Assembly: GCF_049200465.1 (NCBI RefSeq)
Contig: NZ_CP120836.1
Location: 1,922,001 to 1,986,000, forward strand
Direction: 5' to 3'
Length of the DNA: 64,000 bases
From: Leptothermofonsia sp049200465
GTDB taxonomy: Bacteria; Cyanobacteriota; Cyanobacteriia; Leptolyngbyales; Leptolyngbyaceae
A program made the translations under genes and the position numbers. The notes beneath the pieces were generated by a model. That model saw only the letters and a program-made list of their open reading frames with translations. It had not been told where the DNA came from and searched no databases. Below are positions 42,001 to 50,849 of this stretch, one piece after another; position 1 is the stretch's first letter; each line of letters opens with the position of its first letter.

Positions 42001-42693
42001 CTAGACTACATTAAAATCGGTTGGTGTGAAGATTGCCAGATTAGCCTGTCCGAGAGGTCCTCGTTGGTTATCCAGGTTGGCAAGGACGCTGATGTTGCCA
42101 CCATCACCCAGATCTTGAGAATAGACCAGACGAGTCAATCCTAAGGTTGAGTTGAAGTAAATAAACACTCCTTCGTCAGAAGTGATATTCGGATTATTGG
42201 CGATCGCACGAGCCGCCGCCCCCGCAGCAGGGAAGGCATCCAGCAACACGAGGGCATTGCCATCAGCCGCAATTTGAGAGGTTACCCCCTGCTGGAACAC
42301 GAAGTTTTCAATTCCCAGATCCTGTCCAACAAAGGTAAATCGGTCTTCTCCAAAGGTAAAGTCTGTAATCACATCGGGGCGATTCAAGACATTGATACCC
42401 GTCTGCCCGGCGGGTAGAGGTGCACCATTGGCAAATAGATCACCTGCAAACAAAAGCTGATCGAATCCTGGCCCACCAGTTAGTCTATCAGCTCCAGGTC
42501 CCCCCAGTAATACGTCATTCCCAGGTCCGGCATCAATTGTGTCATTACCGGGTCCTCCGTCAAAGGACTCATTCCGAATTCCCCCCAAAAATGTGTCATC
42601 GCCAGCTATTTTCACTGCGGCTTTGGGAGGTAAATCCTGATTAAAGCTGGCCACTAAATCATTGCTAAAGGTTTGTCTTGGGCCTTTGATCAT
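42001..42693 (-). CDS. RTX-type calcium-binding protein
   Basis: About 230 residues from ATG 42693 (MIKGPRQTF), chosen because GAGGAAG lies 6 bp upstream. Residues 30-85 hold RTX nonapeptides (GGPGNDTIDAGPGNDVLLGG, PGADRLTGGPGFD), which bind Ca2+ outside the cell. The C-terminal 130 residues contain VITDFTFGEDRFTFVGQDLG and LTRLVYSQDLGDGGNISVLA, a pattern common in cyanobacterial RTX proteins. There is no N-terminal signal peptide, as usual for type I secretion substrates. The exporter genes at 43.6-49.1 kb are on the other strand nearby and could serve it. Confidence 0.85.
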   Translation of the reverse strand: MIKGPRQTFSNDLVASFNQDLPPKAAVKIAGDDTFLGGIRNESFDGGPGNDTIDAGPGNDVLLGGPGADRLTGGPGFDQLLFAGDLFANGAPLPAGQTGINVLNRPDVITDFTFGEDRFTFVGQDLGIENFVFQQGVTSQIAADGNALVLLDAFPAAGAAARAIANNPNITSDEGVFIYFNSTLGLTRLVYSQDLGDGGNISVLANLDNQRGPLGQANLAIFTPTDFNVV

Positions 42694-42788
42694 GATGACT
42701 TCCTCGTTATTCGTTGAATTGTGTGCAATGAATTGCAATCTACCTGTCTTGTTTATAGGAGATTGATTCATTTACAGATGTGCTCATT

Positions 42789-42868
42789 GGCGTTGCTGAA
42801 AAGCGGGATGAATTGAAACGAAGTTTCAAGCATCCAGCACCTTTTTCATCCCCAGATTCAGCAATGCC
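42789..42868. repeat. 80-bp GGYGTTGCTGAA miniature element with 9-bp target duplication
   Basis: GGCGTTGCTGAAAAGC and GATTCAGCAATGCC are its ends. GTGCTCATT directly flanks it on both sides (42780-42788 and 42869-42877), the size of duplication made by IS1-family transposases. It is the best-preserved copy in the window. Confidence 0.9.
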
Positions 42869-42877
42869 GTGCTCATT

Positions 42878-43629
42878 TGACCTGATGACTCATAAGTCGG
42901 TCTTTGTCTGCATTGCATAACGCTGGATTTCTATAACCTCTGTGACATGGAGGCTGCTGCAAAGCAGACAGAAATGTTGAGATCTCGTCCAGCTGAACCT
43001 TGGAAACCTGTAAGCGCTAACCACTTTAGTAGAATAGTTACTTTGCACCCATGATTTTATGGAGAGTGCAATACCACCCTGTACCAACTTAAAGAACCGG
43101 AAGGATTTAGCCAACCTGAGATTCTCAGAACTTTTTTGAGGCTGCATCGAATTTCTACACATGCAAACTTACGTATAAAACCAAATTGAACTAAATACAG
43201 AAACGCTATCAAGCACAGGTTCTACAGGGTAAAGGACTTCCGTTCACCAGTATTGAGGATCTCTATCTTTGTTTCTTTTTTTACCCAAAAGTCTAACTTT
43301 GCTATTTAGAACTGAATTCGTCTGGATGGTTCTAAATAAGTAAAAGTCAATAAAATCCTGATTTGTTGGTGAATGAATGAATAACCGAATTGAGTGTTTC
43401 TGAGTAGCAGGATGGGTTGAGAGTTGCAATCTATCCAACTCAACTCCATCTCTGGAATCAGCAATGCCCTGAATTGCAAGGATGGGCGATCGCGTCCTCC
43501 CTCAACTGGAACAATTTACAAACTGGTTCTAATTAACTGGATACCTAGATGATTGTGGTATAGTCACAGCACAGGGTGTTATCAAACCATCTACAAAGCT
43601 TTTCCGACCCAGGGCTTAGGAAGACTACC
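42878..43629. other. Non-coding stretch upstream of export operon
   Basis: No gene is recognisable in this 750 bp. A TATAGT hexamer near 43558, about 70 bp before the rotamase start, may be a -10 box, with no convincing -35. The stretch is AT-rich and has short repeats of GGATGGGT/ATCCAACTC type near 43410-43450. Confidence 0.4.
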
Positions 43630-44427
43630 ATGAGTAGCTATCTCAAGATTGGAAATCGCCTGTTAGATGGCGATCAGATTATTTCTGCACTCGTTCAATA
43701 TCAACTCCTGGAGACTCTGGTAGGGCAGGTACTTCTGGATGACGTTATTAAAGACGTGCAGTTAACGCAGCAGGAAGTGTTTCAACTTCTGACCGGAATC
43801 ACCCATCCCTCAATACCAGATGATTTTGAAGGATTTGTCATTCAATGGTGTCAGGACAGAGGTGTGACTCCGGAGTACTTCAATACAGTGATCATGCGGG
43901 GATTCCGCATCAAGAAATTCAAACAGCTTTACTTTGCTGAACAGGTTGAATCGGAATTTCTGCGGGTTAAATCGGATTTAGATCAGGTGGAGTATTCACT
44001 CATTCAGCTCACTGATCTGACATTAGCACAGGAATTGTATTTTCAACTGCGCGATGACGGAGCCGATTTTGCACAGTTGGCTCAGCAATATTCTTTAGGA
44101 AGTGAACGGCACACGGGCGGACGAGTCGGTCCAGTATCGATGTCCACAATTCCAGCCGATGTGGCAACCCTGTTTTGCAGTGATCAGGTAGGAACAGTTT
44201 ATGGTCCAATTCCTGTGGAAGATGTGTTCTGGATTGTTCGACTAGAGCACTTTTCAGCTGCACGATTGACGGAATCCACTCGGTTTAATTTGATCAACCG
44301 AATGTATAACCAGTGGCTTCAGGCGCAGGTCAAAAAAGTATTGAGTACGCCTGGCATGGTTGCGGTACAGCCAGATTCAGCAGAGCAATCTCAACAAGAT
44401 GAACAGTCATTAACGACGCAACGATAA
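43630..44427 (+). CDS. Peptidyl-prolyl isomerase, parvulin/SurA type (export-associated)
   Basis: About 265 residues from ATG 43630 (MSSYLKIGNRLLDGDQIISA). The N-terminal half is helical, as in SurA-like chaperones (LLDDVIKDVQLTQQEVFQLL). The parvulin domain (about 130-225) contains DGADFAQLAQQYSLGSERHT, then GGRVGPVSMSTIPADVATLF and VGTVYGPIPVEDVFWIVRLE. There is no signal peptide, so it acts in the cytoplasm or is exported differently. Similar rotamases are encoded next to HlyB/HlyD-type exporters in cyanobacteria and may help keep cargo competent. The exporter gene follows 135 bp later. Confidence 0.85.
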   Translation: MSSYLKIGNRLLDGDQIISALVQYQLLETLVGQVLLDDVIKDVQLTQQEVFQLLTGITHPSIPDDFEGFVIQWCQDRGVTPEYFNTVIMRGFRIKKFKQLYFAEQVESEFLRVKSDLDQVEYSLIQLTDLTLAQELYFQLRDDGADFAQLAQQYSLGSERHTGGRVGPVSMSTIPADVATLFCSDQVGTVYGPIPVEDVFWIVRLEHFSAARLTESTRFNLINRMYNQWLQAQVKKVLSTPGMVAVQPDSAEQSQQDEQSLTTQR

Positions 44428-44445
44428 AAGGATGACATTGGGTGA

Positions 44446-44481
44446 AGCGTTGCTGAATATAGGTATGTTGTCAGCAACGCC
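44446..44481. mobile_element. 36-bp mini-element with 13-bp flanking repeats
   Basis: AGCGTTGCTGA and TCAGCAACGCC are inverted ends around a 15-bp middle. TGACATTGGGTGA flanks it exactly on both sides (44433-44445, 44482-44494). The ends match the IS1-like family, so this is either a minimal element or an internal-deletion relic. Confidence 0.7.
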
Positions 44482-44562
44482 TGACATTGGGTGATGACTG
44501 ACTGATGGGTGCAAGTCTTGCGCCCTTGTGAGGGATCTATCAATTGAATTTAGGGAATTGAT

Positions 44563-47500
44563 ATGACACTTTTTGACGCCCCCATGCACTCATTTCTTTC
44601 AGATTTTTTTGCAGCATGGCCCTTTAATCACCTTCCTCCCAATTTACGGGAGCAGGTCGCATCAAAGCTTCAGTTACGCTCTTTTCAGCCCGGTGAGTTG
44701 ATTTACCCGCCCAGAGAATTGCCCTCAGAGGTTCACTGTATCGTGCGGGAACGGGTAAGAATTTTGGGTCCAACCTCGTTTCAAAGCCCAACTCTAGCAG
44801 TGGTGGGGAAGGGCACGGTTGTAGGTTGGGATAGCTTGCTGCGTCGGGTTGCCGCTGGCTCGGTTCGGGCAACGATGAGTTTTGCAGACAGTAATCATGA
44901 GGTGCTGACGTTGGCGCTTGCTGCTGATGAGTTTGAAGCGATCGCAGAAGCTCACCTGATGTCTGTGCTGATGGAGCGGACGACTGTGCTTGAGGTATTT
45001 GATACCCTTTCTCGTTGCCTGTCAAATATGCCCGGACGCCCTTCGGATATTAATCTGAAGGAAATTGTGAATTACATTGATCAGGAGCAATTGGCGGTTA
45101 TAAAACATTGGGATGGTTCTCAATCTGATGCATTAGAGTTGCCTTCTGATTATATCTGGCTCATTAGTGGAGGCGAGGTTCTCAATCCTCCAATTGGTAC
45201 TCCAATCAAAAGTGTTAATCAGTTGCAGCTAACTCGAAAATCGCGGTTTCCAGTGCGGTTGTTGGGGATTGATCGAAATTGCATTGCCTCCACACTGCTC
45301 CGGCGCACAATCCCTACTACGGCAGAGGGGGATGGAGAGTCACTGGCTCCGGATGCTTTCTCCCCAACGGCACCTCCTGTTTATTTTGCTCCGCCTGCTA
45401 CCCATTCTTACCCCATCTGGCAGTCTTCTTCCTCTGACCCGATTGAAGATGTGGTGGCCTGTTTCGGTATGATCTGCGATCGCTTGCGGGTACCCTACCG
45501 CCCGGATTCGCTGCGTCGTTCACTTAAACAGCAATCCGTCAAAAAGTTTGAACCATTTGATTTGTATGTTCGCATTGCTCAAGCAATTGGATTGAATGCT
45601 CATGTTATCCGTTTTACGCCTACATCGGGTGGCATCAATCGGCTCACTACTCCAGCCTTGATTCAATGTGGCGATATTTTTGCTGTCTTACATGATGTGA
45701 CTCCCAACACCGTTGTATTGGGTTCGCCACGAACGGGATTGCTGCGTCTGGAACCAGAGGAACTGGCCTCTCGCCTGATGCTGAATCCGGTTCCTCCGGG
45801 AGAACAGGCGGGTTCTCACTGTCGGGCGATCGTGATGGAACGGCTACCCACGACTCCCAAAAAACGGTTTGGGTTCCATTGGTTCTTGCCAATGGTGATT
45901 AAGCAGCGTGGCATTCTGGTGCAGGTTTTGCTGGCTTCAATCGTGATTCAACTGCTGGGTTTAGCCAATCCCTTACTGGTTCAGCAGGTGATCGACCATG
46001 TCATTATCAGTTCCAATGCCGGGGCGATGTCAATGTTTGGCATTTTGATGGTCATGTTTGCCTTTCTGGAAGGGGCGTTGACTATTTTACGAACGTACTT
46101 GCTGATTGGCACGACAAACCGCATCGATTTGCACCTGGGAGTTGAAATTGTTCGCCACCTGTTACATCTGCCCCTGAACTTTTTTGAAAAACGTCCGGTG
46201 GGGGAGCTATCATCACGACTTCTGGAACTGGAAAATATTCGCCAATTCATGACGGATACTGCCATTACCACCGTTATGGATGTGGTATTTTCCATCTTTT
46301 ATATTGGGGTCATGCTGCTCTATAGTGCCTGGTTGACGGCCTGTGTGCTGCTCACGATTCCGATAGTGATTGTTTCAATGTTGATCATGTCGGGGGTTCA
46401 ACAAAAGCTAATTCGTGTCAAGGCAGACCAGGGAGCAAGGGTACAATCCTATCTGGTGGAGGTTTTGGGTGGCATTTCATCGGTTAAGTCACAACACATG
46501 GAATCGTTAGTAGAGGCAACCTGGCGCGATCGCTATGTGCAATACTTGACCAGCGGCTTTACCACATCAACGGTGAATACCATTTTTTACTCTTATAGCC
46601 AGTTTCTCAATACCATCAGTAGTTTGCTGGTGCTATGGGTTGGTGCTGATCTGGTGCTGAAAGGAGAATTGTCTTTGGGGGGATTGATTGCCTTCCGAAT
46701 TCTGACTGGGTATGTGACAGGTCCGCTTTTACGTCTGGCCCGCCTGTGGCAGCGCTTTCAAGAAACGTCGCTTTCGATGGAGTTGCTGGCGGATATTGCA
46801 GACTCTCCGGTTGAGGAGGAGCTATCTGCGGAAAGAGGCCAACTTCAACTGCCTACAATTACTGGGCATGTTCAATATCAGGGCGTTAGTTTTGCATTCA
46901 AGCCGGGACAGCTTCAATTATCAAATATTGATCTAGATGTTTCGGCTGGTACTTTTGTTGGCATTGTGGGTCAAAGTGGTTCAGGAAAAAGCACGCTCAT
47001 GAAGCTGCTACCCCGTCTGTATGTGCCACAAAATGGCAGCATTACGATTGATGGGTATGATATCAGCAAAGTTGACTTGAATTCTTTGCGATCGCAAGTC
47101 GGAATTGTTTCTCAGGATGCGGTTCTGTTTCAGGGAACTATTCGAGACAATATTGCATTGTTTGAAAATTTGCCCGATGAGGACATCATTGCGGCAGCAA
47201 AGGTTGCAGAAGCTCACGATTTTATTATGCAGCTACCGGAAGGGTACAACACGCAGGTAGGAGAGCGGGGCAGCAACCTGTCAGGAGGACAACGGCAGCG
47301 AATTGCGATCGCCCGTGTTGTGATCCGCAATCCTCGTCTGCTGATTTTTGATGAGGCAACCAGTGCCCTGGATTATGAGACGGAACGAAAAGTTTGCACT
47401 AATTTAATGCATCGATTTCAAGACCGTACCTGTTTCTTCATTACTCACCGGCTCAATACCATTGCCCGTGCAGATTGGATTCTGTTTATGCAATCGGGCG

Positions 47501-47589
47501 TTATTGCGGAGCAGGGAACCCATTCCGATCTCATAGCCCGCCGTCAGCTTTACTACTGCCTGTATTCTCAACAATCCCGTGAAGCATGA
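44563..47589 (+). CDS. ABC exporter with cyclic-nucleotide-binding-like and degenerate C39 domains (HlyB/HetC-like)
   Basis: 1008 residues. Residues 1-145 resemble a cNMP-binding domain (LQLRSFQPGELIYPPREL, VVGKGTVVGWDSLL). Residues 290-425 resemble a C39 peptidase but lack the QxxxDCGxAC Cys motif, so a C39-like docking domain is likely. Membrane helices span 445-720. The ATPase follows: GIVGQSGSGKSTLM near 800, LSGGQRQRIAIAR near 905, LLIFDEATSALD near 926. It should export unfolded proteins through a HlyD adaptor and an outer-membrane TolC-like duct. It is the second gene of the rotamase-ABC-HlyD operon, overlapping only slightly with the region of the next start. It is intact. Confidence 0.92.
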   Translation: MTLFDAPMHSFLSDFFAAWPFNHLPPNLREQVASKLQLRSFQPGELIYPPRELPSEVHCIVRERVRILGPTSFQSPTLAVVGKGTVVGWDSLLRRVAAGSVRATMSFADSNHEVLTLALAADEFEAIAEAHLMSVLMERTTVLEVFDTLSRCLSNMPGRPSDINLKEIVNYIDQEQLAVIKHWDGSQSDALELPSDYIWLISGGEVLNPPIGTPIKSVNQLQLTRKSRFPVRLLGIDRNCIASTLLRRTIPTTAEGDGESLAPDAFSPTAPPVYFAPPATHSYPIWQSSSSDPIEDVVACFGMICDRLRVPYRPDSLRRSLKQQSVKKFEPFDLYVRIAQAIGLNAHVIRFTPTSGGINRLTTPALIQCGDIFAVLHDVTPNTVVLGSPRTGLLRLEPEELASRLMLNPVPPGEQAGSHCRAIVMERLPTTPKKRFGFHWFLPMVIKQRGILVQVLLASIVIQLLGLANPLLVQQVIDHVIISSNAGAMSMFGILMVMFAFLEGALTILRTYLLIGTTNRIDLHLGVEIVRHLLHLPLNFFEKRPVGELSSRLLELENIRQFMTDTAITTVMDVVFSIFYIGVMLLYSAWLTACVLLTIPIVIVSMLIMSGVQQKLIRVKADQGARVQSYLVEVLGGISSVKSQHMESLVEATWRDRYVQYLTSGFTTSTVNTIFYSYSQFLNTISSLLVLWVGADLVLKGELSLGGLIAFRILTGYVTGPLLRLARLWQRFQETSLSMELLADIADSPVEEELSAERGQLQLPTITGHVQYQGVSFAFKPGQLQLSNIDLDVSAGTFVGIVGQSGSGKSTLMKLLPRLYVPQNGSITIDGYDISKVDLNSLRSQVGIVSQDAVLFQGTIRDNIALFENLPDEDIIAAAKVAEAHDFIMQLPEGYNTQVGERGSNLSGGQRQRIAIARVVIRNPRLLIFDEATSALDYETERKVCTNLMHRFQDRTCFFITHRLNTIARADWILFMQSGVIAEQGTHSDLIARRQLYYCLYSQQSREA

Positions 47590-47602
47590 GTGGAGAAAGA
47601 TT

Positions 47603-49078
47603 ATGAAGCGTCGTCATTGGTTACTTTCCCCAATTGGAGCACTACAAGATCGTTACCGGACCATGCTAAATCAGGTGGAACAAGACCTGGAAACGAAAAG
47701 CATTGGTTTGCCATCTACCGCAAATTGGACTAAAAGAATGACACAGATCATTCTAGTTGGGATTACCGTAGGGGCTGGCTGGTCAATCTTTGCACGGGTT
47801 GATGTGGTCGTGAATGCCAGCGGCAAATTAGAACCGTTATCGCAATCACAGGTAATTCAGTCCAGGGTAGGGGGAACGGTGACGGCTGTACTGGTGCGGG
47901 AAGGAGATTCAGTAAAACAGGGGCAATTATTGATGCAGTTGGATAAAACAGCACTTCATAATCAGATGCAAGCCCTTCTGTTACAACGGGAACAACTGGT
48001 TAAAGAAACGGCTGTTTTGCGCATGGCACACCAGGGTAAGCCTTTAGAAGTTTTAAGTCGGGGTAAGACAGAAATTCCACCGGAATTGATGAACCGCGTT
48101 CAAACTCGGCTGCTGCTCGTGGCTCAGATAACGGGAGATCCAAGCCAGTTATCGCCGGAACAATATCAACGCTATGAGCTATTCCAGCGGCAATTGCGCG
48201 ATCGCCAATCCCTCACCCAACTACAGGAATCTAACATCCAATCACAAATTGCCGAAGCAGAAGCACAACTGGCTCAAACTAGATTTCAACTCCAAACTGA
48301 ACGAGAACTTTTGGCAAGACTCCAACCTCTGGTTGATCAGGGAGCCATTTCACAGGTCAACTTGCTCCAGCGCAAAGTCAGTGTGAGCGAATTACGTAAG
48401 CAACTCATTCAAAATAACTTACAAAAACGGCAGTTAGAGGTGAATCGGTTACAGTCAAGGGTAGAAGAGGGTAAATTGCTGAACGAAACCCAACAGGATT
48501 TGCAACGCCAGTTAGCAGAATTAGATGCTCAGTTTGATGCCACTATTAAGGACAACCAGAGGCAACTGATTCAAGTCATCTCCCAATTAAATCAGGTCAA
48601 AATTGACCTGAAAAACCAGGATTTGCGGGCACCGGTTGATGGTGTTGTATTTAATCTGGGGCCCAAGCTGCCAGGGGTTGTTGCTCAGGCTGGGAAGGCA
48701 CTGCTGCAGGTGGTTCCGAATGAAGCACTCACTGCACGAGTACAGGTTGCCAATGCGGATATTGCGAATATCCGTGTAGGGATGCCAGTGGATATCCGGG
48801 TGGATGCTTATCCATTCACTGAGTATGGTTCGATCAAAGGAGTCGTTTCAAGGCTCGGTAGCGAAGCTATTCAGTTAAGTGAAAATGCTCCCGGACCGAC
48901 TGTTTTTCCAGTGGAAATTCGACTTGAGCGCCAGTTTTTAGAACGCAAATCTGAGCGGTTTCCGTTGACACCGGGAATGAGCTTAGCTGCTATGATCAAA
49001 GTCCGACAGCGTGCACCTATCAGTTACGTAACGGAAGAAATTACGAAGGTATTTGATGGGATTAAGTCTGTACGTTGA
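47603..49078 (+). CDS. HlyD-family membrane fusion protein
   Basis: About 491 residues from ATG 47603 (MKRRHWLLSPIGALQDRYRT), with GGAGAAAG before it. A single membrane helix (about 45-65, IILVGITVGAGWSIFARVDV), then a lipoyl-like half motif (GGTVTAVLVREGDSVKQGQL), long coiled coils (about 150-330), the second half (DLRAPVDGVVFNLGPKLPGV), and a beta-barrel end (ALTARVQVANADIANIRVGM). It forms the periplasmic bridge of a type I export machine with the ABC protein encoded just upstream (14 bp gap). No TolC-like gene is in the window. Confidence 0.92.
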   Translation: MKRRHWLLSPIGALQDRYRTMLNQVEQDLETKSIGLPSTANWTKRMTQIILVGITVGAGWSIFARVDVVVNASGKLEPLSQSQVIQSRVGGTVTAVLVREGDSVKQGQLLMQLDKTALHNQMQALLLQREQLVKETAVLRMAHQGKPLEVLSRGKTEIPPELMNRVQTRLLLVAQITGDPSQLSPEQYQRYELFQRQLRDRQSLTQLQESNIQSQIAEAEAQLAQTRFQLQTERELLARLQPLVDQGAISQVNLLQRKVSVSELRKQLIQNNLQKRQLEVNRLQSRVEEGKLLNETQQDLQRQLAELDAQFDATIKDNQRQLIQVISQLNQVKIDLKNQDLRAPVDGVVFNLGPKLPGVVAQAGKALLQVVPNEALTARVQVANADIANIRVGMPVDIRVDAYPFTEYGSIKGVVSRLGSEAIQLSENAPGPTVFPVEIRLERQFLERKSERFPLTPGMSLAAMIKVRQRAPISYVTEEITKVFDGIKSVR

Positions 49079-49173
49079 CTAGTAAACCTGATAGGGAATG
49101 CAAATTTAATACAGGGTGTGTTAGACGAAGCCGTAATGCACCAACAGCTTACAGGTGGTGTGTTACGTTGCAA

Positions 49174-49273
49174 TATAGCGTTCACAAGTAGTTTGTGAAC
49201 AAGGGGGGGGTGAAGCCCCCGCGCAGGTGTTCTACCCCTGCAACCCATTCGAATTTCAAGAAGGATCGCTATA
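49174..49273. repeat. C-rich hairpin repeat, type A ends
   Basis: TATAGCGTTCACAAGTAG to CAAGAAGGATCGCTATA, nearly the same ends as 28096-28197. The core is degenerate (GGGGGGTGAAGCCCCC, AGGTGTTCTACCCCT). Confidence 0.75.
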
Positions 49274-49403
49274 GCGTAGCCTACGCAAATTGTGCCTTAT
49301 CCACAATCCTAAATTAATGATGCGCGGTGAGCTGCCATCATTAACCACTTCAAAATCATTACGACTTGAGCACTACCCACTGATCATTGATGAGGAAACT
49401 AAA

Positions 49404-49565
49404 ATGCACAAATCTCTACTAGCTTTCATTTTGTTTGTTTGCAGTGCAGCTTTCACTCTGATGGCTCTTAATCTATTTGTGAATACGTCGATGTCTAATA
49501 GCACTTCGAATCCACCTGCACAGGAAAGTCAGGATTCCCCTTCTTCTGGGAGCAATGGCTATTGA
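49404..49565 (+). CDS. Small 53-residue secreted or membrane peptide
   Basis: ATG 49404 with TGAGGAAAC upstream gives MHKSLLAFILFVCSAAFTLM, a hydrophobic segment, then a hydrophilic Ser/Asn/Pro-rich tail (NSTSNPPAQESQDSPSSGSN). It has a one-helix membrane anchor or uncleaved signal. It follows the export operon on the same strand with about 320 bp between. The family is unknown. Confidence 0.55.
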   Translation: MHKSLLAFILFVCSAAFTLMALNLFVNTSMSNSTSNPPAQESQDSPSSGSNGY

Positions 49566-49681
49566 CTCTCTAGTAGTGGGTTGATTTGGGACGCGAAGGC
49601 TAATGGCCAATTGAGCTGCACTATCACTAAATTGCTCTAAATTTTGATTTCACTCAAACTCTATTCAGGAGAAAGGTGCTG

Positions 49682-50125
49682 ATGTATAGATCACTGGCAA
49701 TGTTTACCTTAACTGTTAGCGGATTTGTGATTACACCAATGGTGTTTGCTCCGCCTCTGATTGCCCACCAACAAACTTCTACTGGTGATGTTGAGGTCAT
49801 GATTCATCTTGATCCAGATGATTCGCCCTATGCTGGGAAGCCTACACTAACCTGGTTTATGCTGATGCGACGGAATGGCGATATAATTTCTCCTTCAAGC
49901 TGTAACTGTCGTGTTGTTGCTTACGACTCTCGCAATCGGGCGATCGCCCACCATCTGCCTCTTTCACCGATGCCAATTGAAGGACATCAGAAAGGCCATG
50001 AAGCAGTAAGCACAATGATTACGTTTCCCAAACCAGGTTCCTACACGGTTGTTTTATCAGGCAGTTCAAAGAAGAGAGATTTTAATCGATTTGAACTGAG
50101 GTTTCCTGTGAAAGTTCGCCCTTAA
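49682..50125 (+). CDS. Small secreted beta-sandwich protein (YtkA/FixH-like)
   Basis: About 147 residues from ATG 49682 (MYRSLAMFTLTVSGFVITPM), following AGGAGAAAGG. Cleavage of the signal peptide is likely near APPLIAH. The mature part has DVEVMIHLDPDDSPYAGKPT, LTWFMLMRRNGDIIS, CNC, and a C-terminal FPKPGSYTVVLSGS, resembling YtkA-like domains. It contains CNC and several His residues that could bind copper. The role is unknown. It is on the same strand as the exporter genes and in a run of small genes. Confidence 0.65.
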   Translation: MYRSLAMFTLTVSGFVITPMVFAPPLIAHQQTSTGDVEVMIHLDPDDSPYAGKPTLTWFMLMRRNGDIISPSSCNCRVVAYDSRNRAIAHHLPLSPMPIEGHQKGHEAVSTMITFPKPGSYTVVLSGSSKKRDFNRFELRFPVKVRP

Positions 50126-50159
50126 TTAAGTTGAAATACAGTAATAACAAGGAGATTCC

Positions 50160-50264
50160 ATGGCTAGATTGCGTTATCGCTCCATCCAACCACTCATCCT
50201 GATCCCTGCTTTGGTTGGTGCAATATTTCTTGTCTGTACCGTTCATTGCAGCCTGCCTCATTAG
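50160..50264 (+). CDS. Very small (34-residue) hydrophobic peptide, possible lipoprotein
   Basis: ATG 50160 behind AACAAGGAGATTCC encodes MARLRYRSIQPLILIPALVG then AIFLVCTVHCSLPH. The ribosome-binding site is one of the best in the region. A basic start, a hydrophobic stretch and Cys residues near the end suggest a tiny membrane or lipoprotein peptide. It lies 34 bp after the previous gene. Confidence 0.5.
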   Translation: MARLRYRSIQPLILIPALVGAIFLVCTVHCSLPH

Positions 50265-50340
50265 GATTCCAGTTCATTAATAGCCTGAACAAATCAGGGT
50301 GTTCTCCACGTCAACTTCTATTCAGAGATGTGGTGACATT

Positions 50341-50769
50341 ATGAAGGTACTATCCCAACGAAACGAGTCCATCTTTACCAGAGAATCACCTTTTGCCGCT
50401 CAAAATTTGCGATCGCAGATTAAGCAGGAATTACGGCAGAAAATTTATACCGCACTACAGTCTGCGAAAAACTTACCACCAGAGGACTGCTTGAAAGAGA
50501 TTGAAACCAGACTTTTAGCCATTCAAAAGGATTGCAAAGCTCTGAAAAAAACATTCATTGTTGTTGAAGAGAAGATCACCTGCGATCAGTATGAATTAGG
50601 TGGATCGAATCAGGATACTGCAACGCTCTTTCGAGGGCCTGCTGAAGATGCTTCGGTTGCAATCTGTGTAACGGCTAAAGGCTCCCTCCTCCATCGCAAT
50701 GGCTATCCCTGGACAGTTTATCGCAATGCGGGAGATGTAGATCCAATCGAATATTCCTCACCTCTGTGA
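50341..50769 (+). CDS. Unknown 142-residue protein
   Basis: ATG 50341 gives MKVLSQRNESIFTRESPFAA. The first 90 residues are helical and charged (IKQELRQKIYTALQSAKNLP), then VVEEKITCDQYELGGS and a compact end (SVAICVTAKGSLLHRNGYPW). There is no signal peptide or membrane helix. The family is not recognised. Its location among exporter-linked genes makes it a candidate accessory or cargo, but this is position only. Confidence 0.6.
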   Translation: MKVLSQRNESIFTRESPFAAQNLRSQIKQELRQKIYTALQSAKNLPPEDCLKEIETRLLAIQKDCKALKKTFIVVEEKITCDQYELGGSNQDTATLFRGPAEDASVAICVTAKGSLLHRNGYPWTVYRNAGDVDPIEYSSPL

Positions 50770-50794
50770 TTCTGTTCCATCTTTGCGACCATCC

Positions 50795-50821
50795 AGATCC
50801 CCGAAAAAGATTCGGGGATCT
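50795..50821. terminator. Hairpin between convergent genes
   Basis: AGATCCCCGAA and TTCGGGGATCT form a perfect 11-bp stem with a 5-nt loop between the convergent genes at 50769 and 50850. There is no clear T-run on the plus side. Confidence 0.6.
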
Positions 50822-50849
50822 AAAGTGTCTATTTCAGTGCCATTCTCAC

